From Lobosporangium transversale (Eukaryota > Mortierellomycota > Mortierellomycetes > Mortierellales > Mortierellaceae), in NCBI RefSeq assembly GCF_002105155.1, contig NW_019028993.1, positions 764,590 through 828,589 of the forward strand: a stretch of DNA of 64,000 nucleotides, given 5' to 3'. The notes below the pieces were generated by a model. It worked only from the letters and a program-made list of their open reading frames with translations, did not search any database and was not told the origin of the DNA. This document shows positions 53,120 to 64,000 of the stretch, piece after piece. The position numbers and the translations under genes were made by a program. Position 1 is the first letter of the stretch. Each line of letters starts with the position of its first letter.

Positions 53120-55324
53120 CTAATTCAAAAGCAGATGCACAGCTACTGAAGGCACACCGTTGTTCAGGACATGGATGTAGTGTGGACCTGGAGGCATCAA
53201 GTTGGCATTAGGAGGCATGGCTACGGAGTAAGTGATCTTGGTACCATCCTCACTCGACTTTGTTGCCACCAACTTGATCATTCTCTGTGACATGTGAGTG
53301 CTATGGGTCACAAAGCCACGTCGGCCCAATATAAAGGTGATCTCGGGCTCGTACTTGTCCGTGGCCTTGATGTCGATGGTAATATCGAGCTTTTGATCAT
53401 AGGTCACCATCTCTGGGATCTGGCTCACAATCTCGGGTCTGTCCAGATCAGTGGTCAGATAAGGAGGAGTGAAGGATTCAACACGATATTCAGTAGGGAA
53501 GGGGACGTTCTCATATCGGACCTCCGAGTTCTGGTTGGATCCGGCCACAAAGACAGTACCGTCGGGCAAAAGTGTAGCAACGGAGTGATACATACGTGCA
53601 ATATTGCTAGGCACCCATTCTGTGAAACGCTGACCGAGAGGAGCCTCAGGATCGTAGACAACGGGAGTGTAGATTGGGTTTGAGGCACGAAGGAAACCAG
53701 CGTAGCCCTGTTGAGCACCGTTGAGGAGCATGATCTTTCCATCTGCCAGGATGACTGCATCGGACATGAGACGGGGGGTGGGCATCTGATCCATCTCCCA
53801 TTGAGGGTCATCCGCATGGAGATTGATACGACCACAAGATTGCAGAGCGTTAGCACGTGTGGACATGGCCTCGGATCCACCGCAGACCAGGATCTCGTGT
53901 TGATAGTTCTTTGCGGGATCCAGGGGCAAGAGGACATGGGATCCTGTGAGGGGATAGGAACGGGGACCACCAGGAATATCGGGCAACCGTTTGACCTCTT
54001 GTTGGGTTTGGACATTGTAGATGACTGATTTCTGATTGGCAAAGATGTAAAGATTACCATCGGGCAAGGTGTAGACATTAGGGTACAAGTTGTTGGGCAT
54101 GGCATCGATCATGAACTGCATCAGAACAGGTTTGTAATCCAATGGTTTGGGGTAGAGTTCCCAGGTCGGGTTATTGGTCGCCTGTCGGTTGATCGCCAGG
54201 GATTCGTTGCTTCCTCCGAGGACAAAGAGATCTCCAGAGGGCAAAGTGGTGATGGAGACATACCAACGGTTACCGGTCATTTGCCATGCAGGATCTGCAG
54301 GGTTCTCAATAAAGGTGCAAGAACCATCATCGCACGGTTGCCACATTCGAAGAGATTGGAAGCCTGCCGAAGTCTCGAACGTACGGGAATTCTAACAGCC
54401 AAAAAAAAAAAAAAGTCAAGTCTAAATTAATTGGATACAAGAAATAGTATAATAAATAAATAAATAAAAATAAACAACTTACGCGAGATTCAGCACCACC
54501 AGCACTGATCAAGGTACCATTGGGTAAAAAGCCTCCACCGGAGCAGAAGGTATTTGTGGCTACGTCGACAACTCTGTAGTCATTCTTGATGAGATCATAT
54601 TCGACTACATGAGCGGCTTTACCGCTGGGGAGTTTTGCAGGGTTGTTCTCGGCCTTGTCAATGATGAGCATCTTTGTGGGTGTGACAAGGGCGATGTGTT
54701 GAGCCGCTACTCCAGAACTGTTACTCACGATCTTGAAAGAGCCCTTGGGTAGGGTAGGGACGGGTTTTGGTTTTGGTTGAGTGCCATTGTCGTTGGAGTT
54801 ATTATCGTTGTTGTTGTTGTTGGCTGAAGGAGCTCCATAGTTGTAACGAACACATGCACCGTTGAAACTGGCTTCTGCATCACAGCCAGCTCCGCAGGCT
54901 AAGGCAGAGTTTCCACAGTGACCATGCTATTTTTGTATTTGAATTAAAAAAGTTTTTTTTTTTTTTTTTTTTTTTTTTTGACTGGTGAGTTGGATATTGC
55001 TACTGACTATTTCAGGAACCATTAAAAAAAAAAAAAAAAAAAAAAAAACTTTTGAAGAGGACAATAGAATAGGATTGGAGAAGAGAGACAGAGAAAGAGA
55101 AGGAAAAGAAAAGAAAAGAAAGGATGAAGGGAAGGATTCAAAAAAGAAAAGTTGATTGGAGTAAAGGAATGAGTAGTGCTTACAAGACTGCAACAGGGAG
55201 TTTCCATTGGACAGGCAAGACCGTTGTTGTATCTGCAACCAGCAGCATCAGCGGTCCAGGTCAGGGACAGGACCGAGGCCGCGACCAAGAGAGAGATGGT
55301 GCGGAATAAGACCATGATGAACAC
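53120..55324 (-). CDS. secreted copper radical oxidase (glyoxal-oxidase type) with chitin-binding module
   Basis: Extracellular oxidase that would turn aldehydes or alcohols into acids plus H2O2 with a Cu-tyrosyl radical. Exons: complement 55324..55184, 54926..54483, 54391..53120; 619 codons in phase. The N-terminal signal peptide (FRTISLLVAASVLSLTWTADA) is followed by a hevein/CBM18-like Cys cluster completed across intron 1 (CPMETPCCS + HGHCGNSALACGAGC), then an Asn-rich linker and the oxidase domain. Radical-site residues fit the family: Cys in FCSGGGFLPNG, Tyr in NRWYVSITTLPSG, Tyr-His in RMYHSVATLLPDG, and His in GPHYIHVLNNGVPS. Kelch-type blades occur between. Two ATGs (55324, 55315) can start the signal. 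Galactose oxidase is the alternative name; glyoxal-oxidase-like is closer. Confidence 0.88.
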
Positions 55325-57172
55325 TCTGTGAGAAATAGAGGATTAAATAATAGAGTGAATGCGATTAGGCGGTTGGAGAAGTGGCTGTGTGGGTTGCGTC
55401 GATGTAGTTTGTCGTGAGGAAAGGAATGGAATGGAATGAATATATGCCGTGAGAGAAGAAATAAAGTAGATTGATTAGATGAATGGGATGGAATGCAAAT
55501 AAATGAAAATGAATGATGATTGAATCAGTCTATGGTGTCGAGTGGATGGAAACACAGAGGAGTGAAGGAAAGAAAAGAAAAGAAAAGAAAAGAAAAGGAA
55601 AGGAAAGGAAAGGAAAAGGAAAAGGAAAAGGAAAAGGTAATGGGAAAAAAGGATGTTAAGCAAAGTGAAGATTAGATATTTATATATCTTATGCTATACA
55701 TGTTTAGTTATAAAAATATTCATCAATGTGGACCAACAAGAGACCAGCAAATGGACTAAAATGATGGAGGGATGACTATGGCGTTCTTCTTCTTTAGCTT
55801 TGAGGCGCTGCTGGTCCCACATGTTTAAACTCGGCTGAGCAACATTAAAAAGCAGACGGGACTATTTTTAACTCCTCCATTCAAACATGTCTTTATATAC
55901 TTTTACTTGTTGTTATTCTTACATGTATGTATATATATATATACATGGACATGTTGTAGGGAAAAAGATCTTCGAATTTGTTCCTTTTCTTTTCCTCTGT
56001 TCTTCTAGACATGTCCAAAAAAGAAACGCCCAAAAGACTCTCTTTCTTACTCATCATCAAAGGGTCGGTTCTTTGTGTCAAAGGATTATTTTTACTTGTA
56101 AAACAAGGAAGATCCTTTGCCCGATCCTAGATATAGAAATGAACTGATATGCTGATTATACCGATTGACTGATTGTACTGATATGATGTGGCACGGGCAC
56201 GGGCACGGGCACGGGCATTATCCTCGATCCCCGTCATCATGACTATTTTTTTTTTTTTTTTTTTGAACCAGATTTCGTGTAGCATCAGCATCATTACTCT
56301 ATACACGCCCATTGCCTGTTCTTCAAAGGTTTCTCATGCCCCCTATTTTGTCTCCTGAACATGTTATTCTATCTTGTTCCTTGTTTATATTCTATATTCC
56401 AACTTGCAACCAGCCCATCAACATCAGCTGGACACATGTCGTTGGCGACTGTTCAGACTCCATATGATACTGTATAAACACCTGAACACTGCCACATGTC
56501 ATTGACTACTCTACGTTCCCTTAAACAATATTCTTAGGATACATCTGAACTTTTGCAAGGGATGTATTGATGCTTCGACAAACATGTAGCAATTAATGGC
56601 TATATCACAGCCCTTGGATTGTGGAAGCGCTGAAATTATGCGGAAAACGGGAACCATTTGTGTTTTTACTAGCAACAAGCGTGCTTTCAAAAAGTTTGCT
56701 CCAAAGAACAGATCCTATATCCTTCATTGCTCAAAAGTAACAATCTTGTCTTTTCTGCACCCTAAAAGCGCCCCATAGTCCCATTGAGGCGTTCAGAGGC
56801 ATTATTTGCCTCATGGCTTGAGGATTAGCAGACTTTCAGTCAAGTTTTATTGGTTTGAACATCCTGTCCATTCGAAGTTGTCTCTCTGGATGGCAGCACC
56901 TATTCAGGGCTAATCAATTCCGCTAGATACGATTAAATCAAGGGGGATTTGGAAAACCAACAGGCATCGAACAATCGCCTTAGCAAGTGAGTGAGGACCT
57001 TCTCTGTGGCGCGCACGGACCATGGGGGCGACTTTTCAAATTCTTTTATAGAGATGAAATCCAAAGTCGCCCCAGTTAATATTTTAGCGTGTTATTAAAT
57101 TTCTATGACAAGCCTTTTTATAGGATTAAGAACTATATATATTATGTATTACTGTATACTGTGACGAAAATT
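55325..57172. other. gene-poor region with simple repeats
   Basis: 1.85 kb without a convincing gene. Contains (GGAAAA)-type repeats at 55570-55640, an AT microsatellite near 55930, (GGGCAC)n at 56190-56216, a T-run at 56247, and the 49-bp palindromic repeat at 57026. Short open frames here have no features. Confidence 0.6.
57026..57074. repeat. 49-bp palindromic repeat, copy A
   Basis: Ends GGGGCGACTTT and AAAGTCGCCCC are perfect 11-bp inverted repeats. The whole 49 bp is identical to 62581..62629, and the immediate flanks (GCACGGA.CATG before, AGTTAA after) are also similar. Confidence 0.9.
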
Positions 57173-58560
57173 CTAAGTTGGGATATTTTTAAAAAGTTTC
57201 TCTTTGAGCTCGTCGAAGCTGACATGAAGAAGATCTTTGTAATCCTTGATTAATCCAGTGTGGTTTGCTGCACCAGGGGAACCACGCATGTAAACTATTT
57301 TAAATCCAGTTACTGGCTCTCCATCCTTTTTGACAACAAAATGCCCATCGTCAATTATGGCGGAATGATTACCTCCAAATACTTCGTCCAAATAGCTTTC
57401 AATCTGATTTCTGCCGTCGGGACCTCTCTTATCAAAAGCGTTCTGGATTTGCTTAATTTGTTTCTTCTCGTGTTCTTGGAAATTACTTATGGACACCTGG
57501 ATAAACATTGTGTCGAGTATGAAATCAAAGCGAGGATAAGTCGAATGACAATGGCTCAGTACATGTCCATAGCCACGTCCAAGAGAAGTCATGCCTTGAT
57601 GGATTGTCCCATGATCCTTAAAGTCCACTATAATCTCCGTTGGATTCACGCCGATAAGGTTTGTTGCTTTGAGAACGATTGGCTTGGTTAAAGTCAAAAG
57701 CCGGACTAGCAGTGCCAACTCGAAATCATCTCCACTCATCTCTCCAAGAATAACTCCCCTCAGGATATGCTCATGATGAGGCATATTTGTAAACGCCTGA
57801 AAGAGTGCTTTCTGCGCTGGGAGGCACAAGACATAGTTTATGGCTCCGCGGTTCTTGTTGAGACGATAAATAAGCCCTAGGTCACGGAAATCCCATTCAA
57901 AATCACTACTCTGCGAGTTGTTGCCAAGGAAGACTGTTGCAAGGCTTTTAGCGAACTTCTTCTTCGATTCATCGCTGCAAGATCTGTAGTACGTCCAAAC
58001 TACAGTGTGAAACTCGCCTGTTCTCTCAGTTACATACGAATCAATGCTATTTCTTGTGAGTGGTCTTTCCTCAATTGACCGGATGAGGAACATAAACTCT
58101 CGTGGCACACGGTTTGTAATCCTCATTATATCCTGGACAATATCGGGTTGGTTCAGGTGGACCTCCAACCATTTTGAAAACACTGTCTCGGATAGTGGGC
58201 CAACAAAGTACAATAAGGTATTTCGAAGACTGCCTGGCATAATCTCCAATTCATATTTGGCATGGGCTGTTCCTGTAAATATCGCTCTAGATCCTTTGGA
58301 TTCAGCTTCCCATCGAGTGAGATCCTTTAGATGGTTCAAGAACAGGTATTTATCTGGCACGTACGGCTCTTTTTGGAATAACTTTCCATGTTCGTCGATA
58401 ATGAATAGTGTTTTGCGCTCCTTCTGTTTGAATAGGTCGAATAATGCGCGACCAGCCGCAATTGAGCAATCTATAACTTCAGAAGCGTCGAGGAGACTTT
58501 CCAGATCAGATGCCGTCAAGATATCCCTGTTGAGAGCGAAGAAGATCCTTAACAGTGCCT
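57173..58560 (-). pseudogene. Crinkler-like protein, C-terminal two-thirds (copy 2)
   Basis: Minus-strand frame of about 460 residues. It begins in the middle of the ATPase (equivalent to the DVLTAAELETL region of the copy at 60303), so the header and Walker A are missing. It keeps the Walker B TLFIIDEHGKLF, the sensor-like SRAIFTGTAHAKYE, and the C-terminal nuclease-like part (PRFDFILDTMFIQVSISNF, RNQIESYLDEVFGGNHSA, EPVTGFKIVYMRG) to a stop at 57173. The 448-residue stretch has no internal stop, so it decayed only by truncation. It fuses on its 5' side to the remains of copy 1. No promoter or header is seen. Confidence 0.75.
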
Positions 58561-59679
58561 TTGCCGATTTTATTTCCTAGAGCTTGACGAGTAATTGGTT
58601 GGAATATCGGTTCAATTTTACTATAACAGTTCTTCAAAGTCTCCAAGAATTGTTCTTTGCGATCCTCCTCATAATCCTTTAGTCGTTGCTTAATCCCATT
58701 AGCCGCGAGCTCAATGCCTTCAATGTCGTCGCCAAAAAAAAATATTGAATTCCCGTGGCACACATCCGGTGGCTTTTTGAATCTCGCCTCGTAGCTCATT
58801 CAATTGTTGGCGGGCTGTTGGGTGGACCTTATTTATGATCACATCCAGTAGCTTATTGAAAATATCAGGCGACAGTGGACCAACATACTCGACATAGTGT
58901 GGTGCGTCTCTGAGAATGAGCTTTGCAAATCTTACCGTACTGCTAAACACTACTCTCGCATTATTTGAATTGTTCCAAGAGTTGAAAGTCTTTAGAGGCC
59001 ATAAAACTGGGAACCTGTCGGGCGCAGACTTACTATTTTTCTGGAAATAATGCACCATGCTCATCCACGACAAATAATGCCTTCTGACTTCTTGACTGGA
59101 GTAGGTCACCCAAGATACTGCTGGCGCTACTCACAAAAAGATTTTCCGATGTTTCAATTTCGACCATTTCCTCGAGCTCTGAGGCTGTCAAAGTATCTTT
59201 GTTGTTGGATAAGAAGAGTTGACAGATCAGTCGTGATGCGTCAGTATTAGTGTCACAATTGTTAAGTTGATTAGCATCCGCAATATAAAGCACTGGCCAA
59301 CCATGTGCATATGCCTTGGCCGCAAGGAACCATGAAATGTATGATTTGCCGACGCCCATTGGACCGTAAACATTTCTTGACAGACGACTCACTGTTCTCG
59401 AGTTCATTCCATAGCTTCATCATCTATTCAGACATAAAAAAACTCGCGACCTTGATAGCCTCTCGCAAAGAATATTGGGTTCTGACCAAGATCCATTGAA
59501 GTAATTCGATTCCCAGCCTGCACCATCAAAAGCGATTGGAACTCGGCGCGAGGTTCTGGTGCACACTTGTTATTTTCGCTCAAATTCAGTATATGTTGGG
59601 GTAAAACTACGAGTTCGCCATCGACTGCAATATATCGCTTCAAGGAACGACAGCGCTTCGTAAGGTGCTCTTTGAGCAT
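58541..59679 (-). pseudogene. Crinkler-like protein, degenerate copy 1
   Basis: Minus-strand remnants of the same ATPase in at least four frames: an N-terminal part (YIAVDGELVVLPQHILNL), the Walker A GPMGVGKSYISWFLAAKAYA, the Walker B ALFVVDEHGALFPEK, and a downstream part (YVEYVGPLSPDIFNKLL; ATGCVPREFN). Frame changes lie near 59440, 59070 and 58770. It ends where copy 2 begins. No Crinkler header was found upstream. It cannot give a full protein. Confidence 0.8.
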
Positions 59680-60302
59680 ATAAGAATAGCGAGACTGACG
59701 TGAGTATGGAATAAATAAATTTTCTCAAGAATCATCAAAACTATGAATGGAATAAACTCACTTTCTAAATCTTCGTCTTCTGTGTCTTCTAGGCTCCTTT
59801 GGGACTTCTTGGGGCTATTTAAAATCCACGCAATAAACTAACAAGAGGATAGTTAGATAGGAGGCTTTGATAAAAGTACTTGTATGCGATAGAGCAGTGG
59901 GGAGCCGAAATAAGCTCAAGCAAAAAGCCTCGCGAGAGGACAGTGGAGAGTCAGAGTATACGCACGCACCATGGAGGCGACTTTACAAATTCTTTTTACA
60001 GATCAAACTGTGCATTTAACAATTAAGCACCATTTACCACTATGCCTACTACCGCCCTCTGAATAATTCTCTACAAATAGCAAGACTGGATATTTTTGGC
60101 TATTCTAGAATGATTTGGGCGATCTAAAAGTCCCATAAATATAAACAGATCTAAAGTCGTCAAGCCGCATCTGCGTATTTATCTCAATCTGGTCTCTCAT
60201 CTCATCTACAACCCGACGCGGCACCCTTTGATAGGATGACGCTTAAAGTTAGAAGATGAATGGAGTAGAAGCTTCCTTTATTGATAACACTATCCAACAC
60301 TA
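59680..60302. other. spacer between Crinkler-like copies
   Basis: No full gene. A sequence related to half of the palindromic repeat (GGCGACTTTACAAATTCTTT) is at 59971-59990. A possible short exon with acidic codons lies near 59765-59815 on minus, but it has no partner. Confidence 0.45.
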
Positions 60303-63192
60303 TCAAACAATGTTTGCAAAGAATAGGCTTTTGAGGTCGTTGAAGCTTACATGTTCTACATCTGGCAACTCTGTAACGAGCTGGCGGTGATTCCCTAGGT
60401 TAATATCTCTACCACAAATGTAGACGATTCGGAATCCAGGAAACAACTTCATCAATACCTGTTGTCGGGTCTTTTTTTGGTGACAATAAATCCATCCTTT
60501 CCAAAATCAGCTCTATGCTTTCCACCATACATTTCATCCAAGTAACACTCAATCTGATTCCTATCATTATACACCACTTTGGGTGTCTTGTACGGTCGCT
60601 TAAATGCTTTCCTTAAATCACTTGAATCTCTGTTATGCACTCCAAACTCGCTGACAGACACCTGGATGAATATTGGTCCAACCATAAAGTCAAATCGAGG
60701 ATATCCTGGATAGCCACGGGCCAAGAATTTATCTTTTCCCGGGCCAAGAGAATGTCGTTGCCTGCTTATAACTCGGTAGTCATCGAAGTCCAACACGATC
60801 GAGCCCTTAGGATCACCAACGAGGTTCGTTGTAGGGAGCACTATTGGCCTAATACTAGTGCAAATAAATGCATGAAAAATTGCTTGCTCAAATTCATTTC
60901 CACTGAACCTATTAGCCTTGAGCCGATTCTTTAGATCTTCTGGCATTCCCATTGTCTTGAACTGATCCAAAAGTGCTCTGAAGGCTGTATTGCATAAAGG
61001 GCGGAATAAAATTACTCCATCTCTCCTTAGACGGAACAAAAGACCCAGATCTATGAAATCCCACTTGAACTCTCCTTCGACAGAACCATGTAAGAACGCC
61101 GAGGCAAGGCCATTATAAAAATTTGTACGGGTCGTCTCGGATTTTTCGATGCTTTTGTAGTAGTTCTGGATGTTGTGAGAAAAATCCAACCTTCGGCAGT
61201 CTTCAAACTTCTCGAATGCCTCCTTAATGGGTAACTCTGGATTCTCTTCAATATAGGTTGACAAGTTCATCAGCTCTCGTGGTACAAGGTTCGTGATACT
61301 CCGTATATCCTCGTAGTCCGTGGATTGGAGATTGGGAGTATGCTTCAACAGATTCTTGAAAGCGTCATCCAACAAAGGTCCCACGAATACCACTGTTTTA
61401 AAGTCCTCCTTAAAGCTCGATTCCATGATCTCCAATTCGAATTTTGCATGCGCTGTGCCAGTGAGAATCAAACGAGATCCAGCCAAGTCTTCAGTCCAAC
61501 TGGAAAGGTCCATCAGAGGTTTTAAAGATTTAAATTTTTCTGGTACTGGTTTGTCGAATCTGAAGAGTTTCCCATGTTCGTCAATAATAGTTAGAGTCTT
61601 CCGTTCCTTCTGCATGAGCATGTTAAAAACGCGTATGATAGCAGTATTCCATATGCCACCTTGAACACCATAGCCGGATACAAGCGTCTCCAGTTCGGCA
61701 GCAGTTAAAACATCCTTGTTCATCACAAGGAAACGCTCGATCACTTCCATATATGAGTCCGCTTTCTCACTAGTATCCAAAGTACCCGCATCTGATATGT
61801 AGAGGGTAAGCCATCCTTCAGCATATGCTCTTGCTGTCAAAAAATAGGAGAGAAAGCTCTTGCCAATACCCATTGGACCAGACAAGACTCGTCTGTATAC
61901 GCACCTTTGTTCTTCTTCCATCTCGTTCCAAAGCTCCAGCATTTGGTGCGTGACGAGAATTTCAGAGACTCTATAACCCTTTGGGACTTGACCCAGGGAT
62001 GGTATATCGACCCAACTACCAGCCTTCAGATCGTCTTTGAGATGTTCAAACTCATTACGTGGTTTTGGAAGGTATCTAGAATCCTCTAGCATTGCGATCC
62101 AAGAGGGTGGTAACGTGACCATTTTGCCATCAGAAGCCCTGTATTCTCTCCACCCTTCCTCAATGCGATCTTCTTTGAAGGTGAAATATACTGTGGATCT
62201 AATTATGATATCGTACACATACACAGTTGGTTAGTACCATAACATAAGCAGTCATCAAGTCAATCTATTAAACAGCAAAAAACAAATTATTACCTTCGTC
62301 CATTTTTCTCTTGAGAATCTGTTCCGATGCTCTAGAAAGATAAGAGAGCGCGCAATGGCAGAAATGTTAGCATTTTGATCAGATCAAAGAATATATTGCT
62401 GTCAATGAGATATGAACGCCAGCTAATGGAGAGTCAGAGCATGTGTGCGAAACGCGAAACAGATTCAATCAGAAAAACTAACAAATGCATCAATGTAAAA
62501 GGTCAAATAAAAATAAAAATAAAAATGAAAACTGTGTTCTCAGACAACAGTGAGAGTCTGAGATGTGCACGGAGCATGGAGGGGCGACTTTTCAAATTCT
62601 TTTATAGAGATGAAATCCAAAGTCGCCCCAGTTAAATAGTGTTGCCGAGATTCATCTCAACAACATAAAAAAGGGATAGATACACGTGACCGTGATGAGA
62701 TAGCTTCATCAATTGAACAATTGAAATATCATCAGTCCATCAAGAGCTAATACATACCTCGCTGCGGTGGCTTGACAAAAACATGGATCGTTTTCCTTGG
62801 AAGTTCAGAATTAAATATCTCCCAAAGCTCCATTGACGCGACTGAAGAGCCTCTTTTGACTCGATTTCTGACTCAACGACGATCTTGCCTTTGTCAGGGA
62901 TGGAAACTTTATAGAGGGTGAGGTCCTTGGGCTTAACGCTTGGATCCACAGTAATATTGGGATAGATTGCTTGCTTGAGTTCATCGACAGAACTATTGGA
63001 AAGAATCTTTACAGAAAAACATGAAGCTTCTCCATCAACAATACAATAAATCTGTAGGCTGGTTGGTTCGAGGATTTCAGGGTCATTGGTGCTTGAAGAC
63101 TCTTCCTTCGCTTCCCCTTTTCTTTCTTCTTTCCTTTCATACGGTTTAGTTCGAGGTGATAGGCATCGTGGTGATGTTCTGTCGCTTCCCAT
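60303..63192 (-). CDS. Crinkler-like protein: ubiquitin-like header, P-loop ATPase, nuclease-like domain
   Basis: Exons complement 63192..62758, 62331..62294 and 62198..60452 join in frame to about 739 residues. Exon 1 has the Crinkler header (LQIYCIVDGEASCFSVKI; DELKQAIYPNI; DLTLYKVSIPDKG). Exon 3 has Walker A (LSGPMGIGKSFLSYFLTARA), Walker B (TLTIIDEHGKLF), GSRLILTGTAHAKFE, and a C-terminal PD-(D/E)XK-like region (PRFDFMVGPIFIQVSVSEF; NQIECYLDEMYGGKHRA). Two irregularities: the usual header end (RKTIHVFVKPP) lies in another frame of exon 1, and the last 40 or so residues expected from copy 2 (FRIVYICG... to 60303) lie out of frame after the stop at 60452. No signal peptide is seen. In oomycetes and some fungi such proteins are host-directed effectors; in this organism the role is unknown. 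Confidence 0.7.
62581..62629. repeat. 49-bp palindromic repeat, copy B
   Basis: Identical to 57026..57074. It lies inside the first intron (62332..62757) of the most complete Crinkler-like gene. Confidence 0.9.
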
Positions 63193-63751
63193 TGTGATTT
63201 CAAAAACAAGGCGTAAATGGACGGAGGACAGAAAATAGGGAAAGGTTGATAAAAATGCTAAAGGATGATAATTCAGTAGCAGGATGGTTCAAAATTGTCT
63301 AGAGATGAAGTTGAGGGAGGAAAAGAAAAAAAGAAAAAAAGAAAAAAAAAAAGGAAAGGAAAGGAAAGGAAAGGCAATGAATGAAGGCTTGGAATAAATA
63401 AAAGAGCAAAATTGATGGGAGCAAAACTGGGGGAAATAAGAAAAAAGTGAAAAGAGGATAAAGGAAGAAAAGGAAGAGGAGAGTGCAAAAATGAAGTGAA
63501 GCAAGTTAAAGAAAGGAGCGACAATTGATAAATCTGTTCCTTTATTTCAAGGTTGGGCTATGCTGTGTGTGTGTGAGAAATTTTTTTTTTCTTGTTGCAC
63601 AAGACGCCATGCGATTAAAGATTGAATTGGCCCCCAAGTGTGACGTAACATGTATCATTTAAATACACAAACACTATTCATTCTCTTTAACTCTCTTGTT
63701 TTAACCACACAATCGAAAGTATGCACACATTCACCCTACATTCATCCCACT
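63193..63751. other. divergent intergenic region
   Basis: Between the Crinkler-like start (minus) and the next gene (plus). Purine-rich blocks with (GGAAA)n at 63350-63375 and a T-run near 63579. No gene seen. Confidence 0.5.
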
Positions 63752-64000
63752 ATGTACAAGTCAAATACTCCCTCATTCCAAGAACAAGAAGCTGTTACTG
63801 ATATTGTAAGTGTTCAAACGCGAATAATAATTTTTTTGTATCAGTGCTTTCTTGGTGATATCTAAGCAAAATTATGCTTTAGAGAAAACCCTTGACGCGT
63901 CAAACTTTAGGAAGGATGGGGAGAATGACAGCAAAGAAAGAAAAGATGGCAATGAAGAAAAAGAGGAGGATGATCAAGTAGATATCCCAGCAATTATATT
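63752..64000 (+). CDS. unidentified protein, 5' part
   Basis: Exon 63752..63805 starts MYKSNTPSFQEQEAVTDI and splices by GTAAGT to a second exon at 63867 (acceptor TCTAAG), continuing QNYALEKTLDASNFRKDG and then a very acidic/Lys-rich segment open to the window end. The 61-bp intron and phase agree. A slightly downstream acceptor (TTTAG at 63883) would give a different frame that soon stops. I recognise no family. Confidence 0.5.

Noticed and set aside
53294..54028. Long plus-strand frames opposite the copper radical oxidase
   Set aside because: They are shadows of the minus-strand gene, whose splice phases and family motifs are clear.
42744..55324. A functional ubiquitin/secretory gene cluster (EMC7, ERF2, Dsc3-like, RAD6)
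   Set aside because: The genes are single-copy housekeeping functions on both strands with ordinary spacing; co-location alone is no evidence for a shared system.
56596..56778. 60-residue frame in the region before the Crinkler-like copies
   Set aside because: No start context, motif or splice partner; expected by chance.

Overview
This is nuclear DNA from a filamentous fungus, most likely an early-diverging lineage (Mucoromycota, Mucorales- or Mortierella-like). The evidence is the set of single-copy fungal genes (AIP1, NNF1, DOA4-type protease, RAD6, EMC7, ERF2, Dsc3-like), short GT..AG introns (about 45-120 bp, a few longer), very frequent A/T homopolymer runs, several Tc1/mariner and Ty3/Gypsy families, and Crinkler-like genes. 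Species cannot be named from the sequence alone. Exon models were built by hand from splice motifs, and every multi-exon model marked high confidence closes in frame.

Layout: 1-13.2 kb is a compact housekeeping block: 3' end of an alpha/beta hydrolase (+), galactokinase (+), adenine phosphoribosyltransferase (+), a DOA4/USP8-like deubiquitinase (-), the WD40 actin factor AIP1 (-), and the kinetochore gene NNF1 (+) diverging from AIP1.

13.9-42.4 kb is a transposon island. It holds a nested stack: a truncated Tc1 (family A), a short-LTR Gypsy remnant (C) with a solo LTR in its gag, a reversed chromovirus (D), a Tc1 (family B), another Gypsy 3' remnant (F), an almost intact Gypsy (E) ending 14 bp before an elongator tRNA-Met gene, an unclassified GGCAGCC-ended element, an intact Tc1-like element (family C), and an IS630-like transposon. 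The IS630-like transposase gene has been split by a full-length chromovirus (H, identical-looking LTRs), a hAT-like MITE and a complete Tc1 (family A).

42.7-55.3 kb is a second housekeeping block: EMC7 (-), a doubtful small ORF (+), ERF2-type palmitoyltransferase (+), Dsc3-like ubiquitin-domain membrane protein (+), RAD6/UBC2 (+) and a secreted glyoxal-oxidase-like copper radical oxidase with a chitin-binding module (-).

57-63.2 kb holds three tandem Crinkler-like ATPase/nuclease copies (-): one nearly whole, two decayed. They are accompanied by a 49-bp palindromic repeat. The window ends in the 5' part of an unidentified gene (+).

Several genes act in ubiquitin and membrane-protein quality control (DOA4-like, RAD6, Dsc3-like, EMC7), but they are ordinary neighbours and nothing shows a cluster-level function. 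The most unusual signals are in retroelement H (canonical -1 frameshift site with hairpin; an added antisense ORF), the tRNA-proximal Gypsy E, the hAT-like MITE family built on TTCGAA palindromes, and the Crinkler cluster with its repeat.
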